DNA of 64,000 bases from Pedobacter frigiditerrae (GCF_004331645.1 NZ_SJSK01000003.1:301-64300); one strand, 5' to 3'; positions 46,648 to 56,237 are shown, counted from the first letter of the stretch. The notes: generated by a model from the letters alone, not told the origin. Translations and numbers: made by a program.

Positions 46648-49392
46648 ATGAACTTAAAAATATATATCGTACTGTTTAGCATTCTCCTGCTGCCATTTCA
46701 AAAGATGGCACCGCAGGTGAGTTTGCAAAATACCACTTGCGAAATGTTGGTTAATCCGATGGGTATTGATGCGGCTAAGCCAAGGTTTGGATGGAATATT
46801 ATTTCTGCGGAACGTAATGTGATGCAAACTGCTTATCAGGTTTTGGTAGCCACTACACCAGAAAAATTAAATGCGAACGAAGGAGATCTATGGGATTCTG
46901 GTAAAATCAATGAAGAAACATCTATTCAAGTTGCCTATAATGGTAAGGAATTAACAAGTCGTTTGCGTTGTTATTGGAAGGTTAAAGTGTGGACTAATGA
47001 TGGTCAAAGCGAATGGTCGGCAAATAATTCGTTTACAATGGGCTTGCTTTTTTACAAAGACTGGCCAAAGGGATGGATTGGATTCGATAGGGCTTTTCCT
47101 TGGGATAATATGAAGACTGATTCACGTTTATCTGCAAGATATTATAGAAAAGAGTTTCAAAGTGCTAAACAAGTTAAATATGCAACTGCATCCATTGTTG
47201 GTTTAGGTTTATATGAGCTTTACATCAACGGTAAAAAGGTAGGTAATGATGTTTTAACACCAACGCCTACAGATTATACTAAAAATGTGAAGTACAATAC
47301 TTACGATGTAACTGAATACATTAAAAACGGCAAAAATGCTATTGGTGCGATATTAGGAAACGGTCGTTTCTTCGCTATGCGCCAGAACGAAAAACCTTAT
47401 AAGATAAAGACTTTCGGTTTCCCAAAAATGCTGATGAATATCAACATTGTTTATACAGATGGTACAACAGCTAATATTGATACAGACGATAGTTGGAAAG
47501 GAACAGCAGACGGACCAATTAGAACCAATAATGAATATGATGGTGAAGAATATGATGCTACCAAAGAATTTACTGGATGGAACAATGTTGGCTTTGATGA
47601 TAGCAAATGGTTAAAAGCTGAGTTTGTACAAGAACCAACAGGAGTTATTGAGGCTCAAATGAATGAGAATATTAAGGTAATGAATACGCTAAAGCCAGTT
47701 TCTATAAAAAAAATATCAGGCGGAAGGTTCGTTCTTGATATGGGTCAGAATATGGTAGGCTGGTTACAAATTAAGGTAAAAGGCTTAAAAGGAAAACAAA
47801 TCAAATTGCGTTTTGCAGAATCTTTGCAAGATAATGGCGAACTTTTTACAGCTAATCTTCGCAATGCGAAAAACACAGATTTATACACAATTAAAGGAAT
47901 TGAGCAAGAAACTTGGGAGCCAACATTTGTTTATCGTGGATTTAGATATGTAGAGTTAACTGGTTACACTTATCAACCTGCTTTGGCTGACTTTACTGGC
48001 AAAATGATTTACGATAATATCAAAACCGTTGGCACATTTGAAACTTCTGACGCTTTAACTAATCAGATTTTTAAGAATGCTTGGTGGGGAATTGCAGGTA
48101 ATTACAAAGGTATTCCGATAGACTGTCCGCAAAGAAATGAACGCCAGCCTTGGTTGGGTGATAGAGGTGCAGTTGCTTTTGGAGAAAGTTTCCTTTTTGA
48201 TAACGGCAGGTTTTACACCAAATGGTTGCAAGACATCAGGAATTCTCAAAAAGAAGATGGTGCTATTCCGGATGTTGCACCTGCATTTTGGCGTTATTAT
48301 AGTGATAACATGACTTGGCCAGGAACAATATTGCTCATCACAGAAATGGTTTACAACCAAACAGGAGATGTAAATGTTGTGAAGGATAATTACCCGGCAA
48401 TGAAAAAGTGGCTTGGCTATATGAAAGATAGATATATGAAAGATTATATCCTGACTAAAGATAGCTATGGAGATTGGTGTATGCCACCAGTAACCATTGA
48501 GGCTGGAAGAGGCAAAAGTGCTGATAAAAAATATCCATCTGAATTAATTTCTACAGCTTATTACTATCATTTTACGCAGTTGATGATTCAGTTTGCGAAA
48601 GTTTCAGCTAATGACAGTGATGTTGCAACATTTGAGGCGCTTGGCCAAAAAATAAAGGATGCTTTTAACCAAAAATATTATAACGAAAAAGGATATTACC
48701 GAACTAATGTTCTAACTGATAACATCATTCCACTTTATTTTAAAATGGTGCCTGAGAAACAAGTGGACAAGGTTTTTAAAAACATTGTTTACACTATTGA
48801 AGTAAGCAACAAAGGACATTTGAGCAATGGTTTAGTGGGTATTCAATGGTTAATGCGTTGTTTAAACGATTACGGCAGACCAGATTTAGCTTACACAGTC
48901 GCAACTAAAAAGACATATCCATCTTGGGGATATATGATTGAGAATGGAGCAACAACCATTTGGGAGTTATGGAATGGAAATACTGCTGACCCAAAAATGA
49001 ATTCTCAAAATCACGTAATGATGTTGGGAGATTTATTAACCTGGTATTACGAGAACTTGGCAGGAATAAAAGCGGCTTCACCAGGATTTAAAAAGATAAC
49101 AATGAAACCTGAAATGATTGCTGGATTAGACCATGTAAATGCATCATATCAATCTGTTCATGGAATAATTAAAAGCAGTTGGAAAAAATCAGCTAAACAA
49201 TTTAACTGGACAATAACTGTTCCGCCAAATACAACTGCGGTAGTTTATTTACCAGCAAATGAGGGAGATGTTGTTGCAGAGCAAAATATTAAAGATTTAA
49301 GATTAGTTAAGAATGAAAATGGAAGAGCAGTTTATGAGATTGGCTCGGGAGATTATTCGTTTGTAGTGAAGAAGAAGACCCCTAGCCCCTAA
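46648..49392 (+). CDS. GH78 alpha-L-rhamnosidase
   Basis: This 914-residue protein has a hydrophobic N-terminus (IYIVLFSILLLPFQKM) that probably acts as a signal. The GH78 order is complete: an N-terminal fibronectin-type domain (PMGIDAAKPRFGWNI), a carbohydrate-binding domain with LGLYELYINGKKVG, and the (alpha/alpha)6 barrel. The active-site motif is DCPQRNERQPWLGD, and ATTIWELWNGN carries the second acid. A C-terminal beta domain ends in KKKTPSP. It cleaves alpha-L-rhamnosyl residues, which are abundant in RG-I and RG-II. The C-terminal tail after VKK is encoded by CCCC-repeat DNA. Two more GH78-type genes occur at 59065 and 62375. Confidence 0.92.
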   Translation: MNLKIYIVLFSILLLPFQKMAPQVSLQNTTCEMLVNPMGIDAAKPRFGWNIISAERNVMQTAYQVLVATTPEKLNANEGDLWDSGKINEETSIQVAYNGKELTSRLRCYWKVKVWTNDGQSEWSANNSFTMGLLFYKDWPKGWIGFDRAFPWDNMKTDSRLSARYYRKEFQSAKQVKYATASIVGLGLYELYINGKKVGNDVLTPTPTDYTKNVKYNTYDVTEYIKNGKNAIGAILGNGRFFAMRQNEKPYKIKTFGFPKMLMNINIVYTDGTTANIDTDDSWKGTADGPIRTNNEYDGEEYDATKEFTGWNNVGFDDSKWLKAEFVQEPTGVIEAQMNENIKVMNTLKPVSIKKISGGRFVLDMGQNMVGWLQIKVKGLKGKQIKLRFAESLQDNGELFTANLRNAKNTDLYTIKGIEQETWEPTFVYRGFRYVELTGYTYQPALADFTGKMIYDNIKTVGTFETSDALTNQIFKNAWWGIAGNYKGIPIDCPQRNERQPWLGDRGAVAFGESFLFDNGRFYTKWLQDIRNSQKEDGAIPDVAPAFWRYYSDNMTWPGTILLITEMVYNQTGDVNVVKDNYPAMKKWLGYMKDRYMKDYILTKDSYGDWCMPPVTIEAGRGKSADKKYPSELISTAYYYHFTQLMIQFAKVSANDSDVATFEALGQKIKDAFNQKYYNEKGYYRTNVLTDNIIPLYFKMVPEKQVDKVFKNIVYTIEVSNKGHLSNGLVGIQWLMRCLNDYGRPDLAYTVATKKTYPSWGYMIENGATTIWELWNGNTADPKMNSQNHVMMLGDLLTWYYENLAGIKAASPGFKKITMKPEMIAGLDHVNASYQSVHGIIKSSWKKSAKQFNWTITVPPNTTAVVYLPANEGDVVAEQNIKDLRLVKNENGRAVYEIGSGDYSFVVKKKTPSP

Positions 49393-49500
49393 AGGGGAAT
49401 TAGGAAACGAATAAGTATTTTGTTAAGCCTTAAAGTGAAATCCCACTAATTTAGAGGGGTGTCAGCTTCGCTGATAGAGAGGTTGGACAATAATAGTTCG
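49378..49500. repeat. CCCCTAAAGGGG-type intergenic repeat
   Basis: CCCCTAGCCCCTAAAGGGGA, GAGGGGTGTCAGCTTCGCTG and AGAGAGGTTGGAC fill the junction after the GH78 gene. The first part overlaps the last codons of that gene. Similar words occur at 39365 and 56240. Confidence 0.6.
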
Positions 49501-49524
49501 TAGCAAATGATAAAATAACCAATT

Positions 49525-50190
49525 ATGAAAAAGATATTAGTATTCACATGTCTAGCACTTGCAATCACATTTGCAAAAGCACAAACACCAGCAGCGGCTG
49601 ATGAAGAGAACAGTAAAAAAGCTGCTGAATGGGTTGCATCCTTAAATTTAGGTGATGCTCAAAAAGAGGCTCGTGTAAAAGACGTTGTGGCAACTCATTT
49701 AACTACTATCAGAAATTGGCATAATGCACATCCTGCTTCTACTGTTCCAGCAGGAATAAATCCAGTTACTGGAAATAAACTAAGTGATTTGGATAGAGAG
49801 ATAATTGCTGATAGCGCAATACCTACAACGGTTCACACCGCTTTAATGGATGGTTTAAAGAAAGATTTAACACCAGAACAAGTTGAAGCAATCTTAGATA
49901 AATACACCATCGGTAAAGTTGCTTTTACAATGAATGGTTATAAATCTATCGTTCCAAATTTAACAGCTGATGAAGAAGCAAAAATTCTAGGATTTTTAAA
50001 ACAAGCTCGTGAACAAGCGGTGGACTATAAAAATATGAAACAGATTTCTGCGATTTTCGAAATCTATAAGACAAAATCAGAACAATTTTTAAATAATAAT
50101 GGTCGTAATTGGAGGACCATGTACAGCGATTATACCAAAAAGATTAAGGCTGAGAAAGAGAAAAAAGCTAAAGAAGGTAATAGAGGATAG
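49525..50190 (+). CDS. DUF3826-type periplasmic protein (second copy)
   Basis: This 221-residue secreted protein (signal peptide ending FAKAQ) is a paralogue of the protein at 24367-25032. Shared parts include DLTPEQVEAILDKYT, the NGYKSIVPNLTADEEAKIL stretch, LKQAREQAVDYKNMKQ and a final basic KKIKAEKEKKAKEG. It carries a WHNAHP segment and an extra PVTGNKLSDLDR loop absent from the other copy. The function is unknown. Two copies in one pectin locus point to a role tied to the substrate. Confidence 0.78.
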   Translation: MKKILVFTCLALAITFAKAQTPAAADEENSKKAAEWVASLNLGDAQKEARVKDVVATHLTTIRNWHNAHPASTVPAGINPVTGNKLSDLDREIIADSAIPTTVHTALMDGLKKDLTPEQVEAILDKYTIGKVAFTMNGYKSIVPNLTADEEAKILGFLKQAREQAVDYKNMKQISAIFEIYKTKSEQFLNNNGRNWRTMYSDYTKKIKAEKEKKAKEGNRG

Positions 50191-50245
50191 GTAATAGGAT
50201 AAGAATAAACTATTATCTATTTCTTATTACCCCAAAATAAAGATT

Positions 50246-51382
50246 ATGCTAAAAAGAAAAATATACATTACAGTAGGGCTTGTTTTCGCGGTAGCGATAG
50301 GAGCAAATGCACAATTAGAAAAATGGCAAAAAGGAATCGTAAAACAAGAGTATTTATACGATAAAGCTCCTTTTCCATCATGTCACTCAGCCACAATTGT
50401 TGAAACACCAACTGGATTAGTGGCATCATACTTTGGCGGAACAAAAGAACGCGACCCAGATGTAGAAATTTATATCAGTCGTTTTGTGGATGGAAACTGG
50501 TTGGCACCAGTTTCTGCGGCAAATGGTATTCAGCCAGATGGCAAAAGATTACCAACTTGGAACCCAGTTTTATATCAAGTTCCTGGAGGCGATTTAATCT
50601 TGTTTTACAAAATCGGTCCAAAACCATCTGAGTGGTGGGGAATGATGAAAACTTCAAAAGATGGTGGTATAACTTGGTCAGAGGCTACAAAATTACTTGA
50701 AGGATATATCGGTCCTGTAAAGAATAAACCTGTTTTGTTAAGTAATGGAAATCTTTTTGCTCCATCAAGTAAAGAGGGCAAAGGATGGAGAATTCATTTT
50801 GAGGTGACTAAAGATATTGGTAAAACTTGGCGTACCATAGGTCCAATAGACAGCAGTGGTATGGATGCAATTCAACCTAGTATTTTACAACACGGCGACG
50901 GTAAACTTCAAATATTAGCAAGAACAAGAAACCGTGCTTTAGCAGAATCTTGGTCAACTGATAACGGAGAAACTTGGTCACCACTGGCAAAAACCAATTT
51001 ACCAAACAATAATTCTGGCACTGATGCCGTAACAATGAAAGATGGCAGACACGTTTTGGTTTATAACCACGTTTTGCCTCCTGGAGAATTAGCGAAAGGA
51101 CCAAGAACACCTTTAAATGTTTCCATTTCAAAAGATGGTAAACAATGGTATGCAGCATTGATTTTAGAAGATTCTCCAATTAGTCAGTATTCTTACCCTG
51201 CGGTAATTCAAACTTCAGATGGTATGCTGCACTTTATTTATACTTGGAGAAGAGAGAAAATTAAACACGTGGTTGTTGACCCTTCGAAATTAAAATTGAA
51301 GAAGATTGAAAACGGAGTTTGGCCAAGTATGAAAGGTTATAAAGCACCAGTTTTAACTGAAACAAAAAGCGAAGAACCGTGA
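50246..51382 (+). CDS. Secreted sialidase-like (BNR-repeat) six-bladed propeller enzyme
   Basis: This 378-residue protein has a signal peptide ending GANAQ. Several Asp-box turns (SxDxGxTW) are visible: SKDGGITWSEA, TKDIGKTWRTI and STDNGETWSPL. The fold matches the sialidase/neuraminidase superfamily, with FPSCHSATIVETPTGL as the first blade. True sialic acid is not expected in pectin. RG-II contains Kdo and Dha, which resemble sialic acid chemically, so action on these keto-deoxy acids is an attractive inference. The final GTGA overlap couples it to the esterase gene. Confidence 0.72.
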   Translation: MLKRKIYITVGLVFAVAIGANAQLEKWQKGIVKQEYLYDKAPFPSCHSATIVETPTGLVASYFGGTKERDPDVEIYISRFVDGNWLAPVSAANGIQPDGKRLPTWNPVLYQVPGGDLILFYKIGPKPSEWWGMMKTSKDGGITWSEATKLLEGYIGPVKNKPVLLSNGNLFAPSSKEGKGWRIHFEVTKDIGKTWRTIGPIDSSGMDAIQPSILQHGDGKLQILARTRNRALAESWSTDNGETWSPLAKTNLPNNNSGTDAVTMKDGRHVLVYNHVLPPGELAKGPRTPLNVSISKDGKQWYAALILEDSPISQYSYPAVIQTSDGMLHFIYTWRREKIKHVVVDPSKLKLKKIENGVWPSMKGYKAPVLTETKSEEP

Positions 51383-52824
51383 GAAAAATAACCACAATCA
51401 TCATAGCTAGGTGCCAAATAATCTTAAAGCAAAAAACAGCTTTATGGCTGCTATTGCTTAACTTTTTTTGCTTAAATCTTTTCGCACAAAGTGGAAATAC
51501 AGATAATCAGTACAGAAAACCACTTTTACAAGTACTTAAGGATATTGAGACAAAGTTTGGTGTTAAGATTAAATACAGCGACCCACAGGTAAAAGACAAA
51601 TGGGTAAACTATGCAGATTGGCGCTTTAGGACAGATGTTGACCAAACGTTAGACAATGTGTTAAAACCTTTAGACATGAAGGTTAACAAAGAAAAAGATA
51701 AAGTTTACAAGCTTAAGGAATATGAATATAACCGCTGGGATGTAAAAGATGGCTGGACTTATTTAGATACTTTGGCAACTAAATACAATGATGTAGCAAG
51801 CTGGGAAAAACGTAAAGCTTTAATCAAACCTCAATTGTACGAAGCTTTGTTATTATCACCATTACCGGCTAAACCAAACTCAAAACCCATTATTACTCCT
51901 AAAAGGATATTTGATGGTTATACGGTTGAAAATATTGCCATTGAAATTATGCCTGGTTTATACATCAATGGTTCATTATATAGACCATTAAATTATAAAG
52001 GTAAAATCCCTGTAGTTTTAAGTCCAGATGGGCACTGGGAAAAACAACGTTTTCGTGCCGATTGTCAGACTCGTTGTGCCATGATTGCCAAAATGGGGGC
52101 AATGGCATTTAGTTACGATTTATTTGCCTGGGGCGAATCAATGCTTCAATTTAAATATGAAGACCACAGAAAAGCTTTAGCGCAAACTGTACAAACCTTA
52201 GGAGGAATAAGAATTTTAGATTATTTCACTTCCTTAAAGGAAACAGATACAGCTAGAATTGGGATTAGTGGAGGTTCAGGTGCAGGAAGTCATTCTATTT
52301 TAATGACGGCAATGGATGCTAGAATTAAGTTAAGTGCGCCAGTGGTGGCCATGTCGTCATACTTTTATGGCGGTTGTCCTTGCGAAAGCGGAATGCCAAT
52401 TCATTTTTGTGCTGGTGGAACAGATAATGTAGAATTAGCAGCAATGGCAGCTCCAAGACCTCAGTTAATTGTATCTGATGGTAGCGATTGGACTGCAGAA
52501 ACGCCTCAACACGATTTCCCTTACCTACAAAAAATGTATGGGTATTATGGTGTAAGCAGCAAAGTTGAAAATGTTCATCTGCCAACTGAAAAACATGATT
52601 TCGGAATAAATAAACGTATTGCGTTATACGATTTTCTAATCAAAAACTTCAAGCTAAATGCTGCTACAGTAAAAGATAAAAGGGGTAAATACGATGAAAC
52701 CAAGGTAACCATCGAACCAGAACCTGCATTATATGTATTTGGCGATAAAGGCCAGAATTTACCTAAAAATGCAATAATGGGTTTCGAAAACCTGAAGAAA
52801 TTATTTCCAAATTTTAAATACTAA
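51379..52824 (+). CDS. Alpha/beta-hydrolase esterase with N-terminal STN-like domain
   Basis: This 481-residue protein begins at a GTG at 51379 that overlaps the previous stop (GTGA). The signal peptide core is LWLLLLNFFCLNLFAQ. Residues 45-113 resemble an STN or DUF4974-type beta-alpha module (LLQVLKDIETKFGVKIKYSD, TLDNVLKPLDMKVNKEKDKV). Residues 170-430 are an acetyl-xylan-esterase-like hydrolase with nucleophile Ser297 (GISGGSG), an acidic residue in SDGSDW (367-370) and His406 in EKHDFG. It likely removes acyl groups from pectin or its oligosaccharides. The STN module is normally found in TonB receptors and secretins, so the fusion is unusual. Confidence 0.78.
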   Translation: MRKITTIIIARCQIILKQKTALWLLLLNFFCLNLFAQSGNTDNQYRKPLLQVLKDIETKFGVKIKYSDPQVKDKWVNYADWRFRTDVDQTLDNVLKPLDMKVNKEKDKVYKLKEYEYNRWDVKDGWTYLDTLATKYNDVASWEKRKALIKPQLYEALLLSPLPAKPNSKPIITPKRIFDGYTVENIAIEIMPGLYINGSLYRPLNYKGKIPVVLSPDGHWEKQRFRADCQTRCAMIAKMGAMAFSYDLFAWGESMLQFKYEDHRKALAQTVQTLGGIRILDYFTSLKETDTARIGISGGSGAGSHSILMTAMDARIKLSAPVVAMSSYFYGGCPCESGMPIHFCAGGTDNVELAAMAAPRPQLIVSDGSDWTAETPQHDFPYLQKMYGYYGVSSKVENVHLPTEKHDFGINKRIALYDFLIKNFKLNAATVKDKRGKYDETKVTIEPEPALYVFGDKGQNLPKNAIMGFENLKKLFPNFKY

Positions 52825-52825
52825 G

Positions 52826-53722
52826 ATGCAAACGCAGGATAGAAGAACATTCATCAATACATTGGCGCTGATAACAGGAAGCTTAATGTTGCCTAGTGGG
52901 TCTTTATTTGCAACGGCTAAAAAGTCAAAATATAAAATTGCGGTAATTGATTTGATGATTTTAAAACGTCAAAAAATTAGTGCGCTGCAATTGGCAAAAG
53001 AAATTGGTGCAGATGGTTTAGAGATTGACATGGGTGGTTTAGGTGATAGAGAAACTTTTGATAACAAACTGGCAGACCCAAAAATTAGGCAAGAATATTT
53101 AGACAAAGCCAAAGAATTGAACTTGGAAATTTGTGCTTTGGCAATGACTGGATTTTATGCACAATCATTTGCAAAACGACCAACTTACTTGAAGATGATT
53201 CAAGATTGCTTGGATACAATGAAAGCAATGAATGTGAAAGTTGGCTTTTTACCATTAGGTGTTCAGGGCGATTTAGTGAAAAATCCAGAATTGCGACAGC
53301 CAATTGTAGAACGATTAAGTATTGTTGGGAAAATGGCTAAAAAAGCAGGTGTTGTAATTGGCATTGAAACTTCTTTAGATGCAAAAGGTGAATTATCATT
53401 GTTAAATGAAATTGGTTCAAAAGCCATCAAAAGTTATTTCAATTTTTCTAATGCGATAAAGAACGGAAGAGATTTACATCAAGAATTGAGGATTTTAGGT
53501 AGGAAAAATATCATCCAAATACATGCTACGAATGAAGATGGCGTGTGGTTAGAAAATGACCCTAAAATTGATTTGGTTAAAGTTAAACAAACATTAGATG
53601 ACATGGGTTGGTGTGGTTGGTTAGTGGTTGAAAGGTCTCGTGATGCTAAACAACCTACAAACGTGAAGTATAACTTCAGTGCAAACACGGCTTATTTAAA
53701 AAAGATATTTCAACCTAGTTAA
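52826..53722 (+). CDS. Sugar isomerase/epimerase-like TIM barrel with Tat signal
   Basis: This 298-residue protein of the xylose-isomerase-like TIM-barrel family has a twin-arginine signal: DRRTFINTLALITGS (RR at residues 6-7), then a hydrophobic region and cleavage near SLFATA. Barrel marks are LQLAKEIGADGLEIDMGG, VGFLPLGVQ, VIGIETSLDAKGELSLLNE and VVERSRD. Export by Tat implies folding with a metal in the cytoplasm and action in the periplasm. It starts one base after the esterase stop and ends one base before the GH141 start. The substrate is unknown; an isomerase or epimerase acting on a released pectin sugar is inferred. Confidence 0.8.
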   Translation: MQTQDRRTFINTLALITGSLMLPSGSLFATAKKSKYKIAVIDLMILKRQKISALQLAKEIGADGLEIDMGGLGDRETFDNKLADPKIRQEYLDKAKELNLEICALAMTGFYAQSFAKRPTYLKMIQDCLDTMKAMNVKVGFLPLGVQGDLVKNPELRQPIVERLSIVGKMAKKAGVVIGIETSLDAKGELSLLNEIGSKAIKSYFNFSNAIKNGRDLHQELRILGRKNIIQIHATNEDGVWLENDPKIDLVKVKQTLDDMGWCGWLVVERSRDAKQPTNVKYNFSANTAYLKKIFQPS

Positions 53723-53723
53723 G

Positions 53724-56237
53724 ATGAGAAAAAAACTAATTTTTTGTTGTTTACTAGGATTGATGTTTATGGGTTTTACATCCAGCGCAGCTGATATTTA
53801 TGTGTCTTTAAAAGGCTCAGATGCCAATATTGGAAGCAAAGAAAAACCTTTAGCAACACTACATTCCGCTTTGCGTAAAGCAAGGGAATTACGTCGTTTA
53901 AATGATGCTACTGTAAAAGGAGGAATTCGCATTATCATTGAAAATGGAGTCTATAAATTAGATGAAACCATCATTTTAAAACCAGAAGATTCAGGTACAA
54001 AAGATAGCCCGACACAAATTATCTCTGCTCAAAATGCTAAAGTGATTTTTAGTGGTGGATTATCAATTAAAGGTTGGAAAAAGGTTTCAACTCCCATTGC
54101 TGGTTTGCTAAAAGAAGCAATGGGGAATATCTGGGTTGCTGAAGCACCATCGCCAGCTGGCAGAACTTTAGAATTTAGGCAACTTTGGGTAAATGGAAAT
54201 AAAAGCACTAGGGCACGGGATAGAAATGGAGAAGTAATGAATCGGATTTTATCTTGGGATTTCAAAAACCAAACCTGTAGAATTCCAATTCCTAAAAACT
54301 TCAATCCAAAAAATATCGAAGGGATGGAAATGGTTATTCACCAATGGTGGGCAATTGCAAACTTGAGAGTTAAATCGGCTAAAGTAATTGGAAATGCAGT
54401 AGAATTAAGTTTTATGCAACCAGAAAGTAGAATTCAATCAGAGCATCCTTGGCCATCGCCATGGATTTCGAAAGATGGAAACTCTGCTTTTTACTTAACT
54501 AATTCTATCCAATTTTTAGATGAACCAGGTGAATGGTTTGAAGATTTAAGAAACCATAAAATATACTATTGGGCTACAAAAAATGAGCAAATGCAGACAG
54601 TTAATGTTGTGGTGCCGCATTTAGAAACATTGTTGAAAATTGAAGGAACAGTAGACCATCCTGTAGCAAATGTTTCGTTTAAGGGGATTTCATTTGAGCA
54701 TTCTACTTGGTTAAGGCCATCTAAACAAGGCCACGTTCCTTTACAAACAGGAATGTTTATGCTCGATGCCTACAAGCTTCAAATCGCAGGAACTCCTGAT
54801 AAGAAAGAATTAGAAAATCAGGCTTGGGTTGGCCGACCACCTGCGGCTGTTGAGGTAAGTTATGCAATAAATACCAGTTTTGATTCTTGCAAATTTGAGC
54901 ATTTGGCATCAACGGGGTTGGATTACAAAAAAGGTACACAGGATAATTTAATCAGAGGGAATCTTTTTAAAGATATTGGTGGCTCTGGAATATTAATCGG
55001 AACATTTTCTGACGAAGCGATGGAAGCACATTTACCTTACAACCCGAAAGACCAAAGAGAGATTTCTACAAACGATAGAATTGAAAACAACTTAATTACA
55101 AACGTAACCAATGAAGATTGGGGCACAGTTGGTCTTGGAGCTGGTTATGTAAAAGGAATCAAGATATTAAATAATGAAATAAATGAAGTTTCATATTCTG
55201 CAATTAGCGTAGGTTGGGGTTGGACACCAACTATTAATGCAATGAAGAATAATGTAATCAGCGGTAATAAAATCCATCATTACGGCAAAAGAATGTATGA
55301 TGTTGCTGGGATATATACTTTGTCTGCTCAACCTGAATCGTTTATCACAAAGAATTACATCGATAGTATTTACAAAGCGCCTTATGCCCATATCCCAAGT
55401 CATTGGTTCTATATTTATACGGATGAAGGCACGGCTTATTACACCATAAGAGACAATTGGACGCCAGCACAAAAGTATCTTCAAAATGCAAATGGACCTG
55501 AAAACATTTGGCAAAATAATGGCGATTTAGTAGCCGATAGCATCAAGCTAAATGCAGGTTTGCAAAAGAAATATAAATATTTATTGAAGGATAAATTTGC
55601 GAACAAATCTTCGCAACCCATCAATTTGGCAAACCAGCAAGTTATATTAGAATTGATTTTTAAATCAGGAACAAAACCAACTGAAGTACTTTTAAATTCA
55701 TTTTTAAAAGCAAATCAGATTCCAGCTTCTTCAATTTACCAATGGGGAAACCGTGTGGTGATTTATTTCGCAACACAAATACCTAAAGAATTACGAAACA
55801 AGTTTCAAAAGCAATTCAGCAATGCTGAAGTAAAATTGTACGACAACACTTTTTACGATTTTACGAGGCAAAGGAATTGTTTGTTAGAACCTGCAAAGGA
55901 ACGGGACCACATTATTTTATCAGCCAATTTAGTGAAGGATGAAAAAATGCAAAAAGAGTATTTGGATGAGCACGCCACACAATTTGATAAATGGCCAGAG
56001 CTTTCGAAAGGGTTTTGTAATGCAGATTTCCAGCAATTGGTTATTTATAGAAATGGTCGTCAGCTAATGCTAGTTATCAGCATTCCAAAAGGAGCAAATT
56101 TAGACGAGCTTAACCCAAAAACAACCTTAAATAATCCAAGAGTTGATGAATGGAATGCTTTAATGAAAAAATACCAAGAGGGAATTGAAGGAACAAAAAA
56201 GGATGAAGTGTGGGTTTTTTTTAAAAAGATAAATTAG
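53724..56237 (+). CDS. GH141-like beta-helix glycosidase fused to a C-terminal mutarotase domain
   Basis: This 837-residue secreted protein has a signal peptide ending SSAA. Residues about 24-620 form a right-handed beta-helix typical of GH141 (IYVSLKGSDANIGSKEKPLA, TLHSALRKARELR, IIIENGVYKLDETIIL, NDRIENNLITNVTN, DVAGIYTLSAQPESFI). GH141 includes an RG-II alpha-L-fucosidase. Residues about 726-837 match the L-rhamnose mutarotase family: YLDEHATQFDKWPELSKGF with the catalytic His, QQLVIYRNGRQLMLVISIP, and RVDEWNALMKKYQ. A beta-rich segment of about 100 residues lies between them. The fusion suggests that anomers of the released deoxy-sugar are equilibrated on the same protein. Confidence 0.82.
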   Translation: MRKKLIFCCLLGLMFMGFTSSAADIYVSLKGSDANIGSKEKPLATLHSALRKARELRRLNDATVKGGIRIIIENGVYKLDETIILKPEDSGTKDSPTQIISAQNAKVIFSGGLSIKGWKKVSTPIAGLLKEAMGNIWVAEAPSPAGRTLEFRQLWVNGNKSTRARDRNGEVMNRILSWDFKNQTCRIPIPKNFNPKNIEGMEMVIHQWWAIANLRVKSAKVIGNAVELSFMQPESRIQSEHPWPSPWISKDGNSAFYLTNSIQFLDEPGEWFEDLRNHKIYYWATKNEQMQTVNVVVPHLETLLKIEGTVDHPVANVSFKGISFEHSTWLRPSKQGHVPLQTGMFMLDAYKLQIAGTPDKKELENQAWVGRPPAAVEVSYAINTSFDSCKFEHLASTGLDYKKGTQDNLIRGNLFKDIGGSGILIGTFSDEAMEAHLPYNPKDQREISTNDRIENNLITNVTNEDWGTVGLGAGYVKGIKILNNEINEVSYSAISVGWGWTPTINAMKNNVISGNKIHHYGKRMYDVAGIYTLSAQPESFITKNYIDSIYKAPYAHIPSHWFYIYTDEGTAYYTIRDNWTPAQKYLQNANGPENIWQNNGDLVADSIKLNAGLQKKYKYLLKDKFANKSSQPINLANQQVILELIFKSGTKPTEVLLNSFLKANQIPASSIYQWGNRVVIYFATQIPKELRNKFQKQFSNAEVKLYDNTFYDFTRQRNCLLEPAKERDHIILSANLVKDEKMQKEYLDEHATQFDKWPELSKGFCNADFQQLVIYRNGRQLMLVISIPKGANLDELNPKTTLNNPRVDEWNALMKKYQEGIEGTKKDEVWVFFKKIN

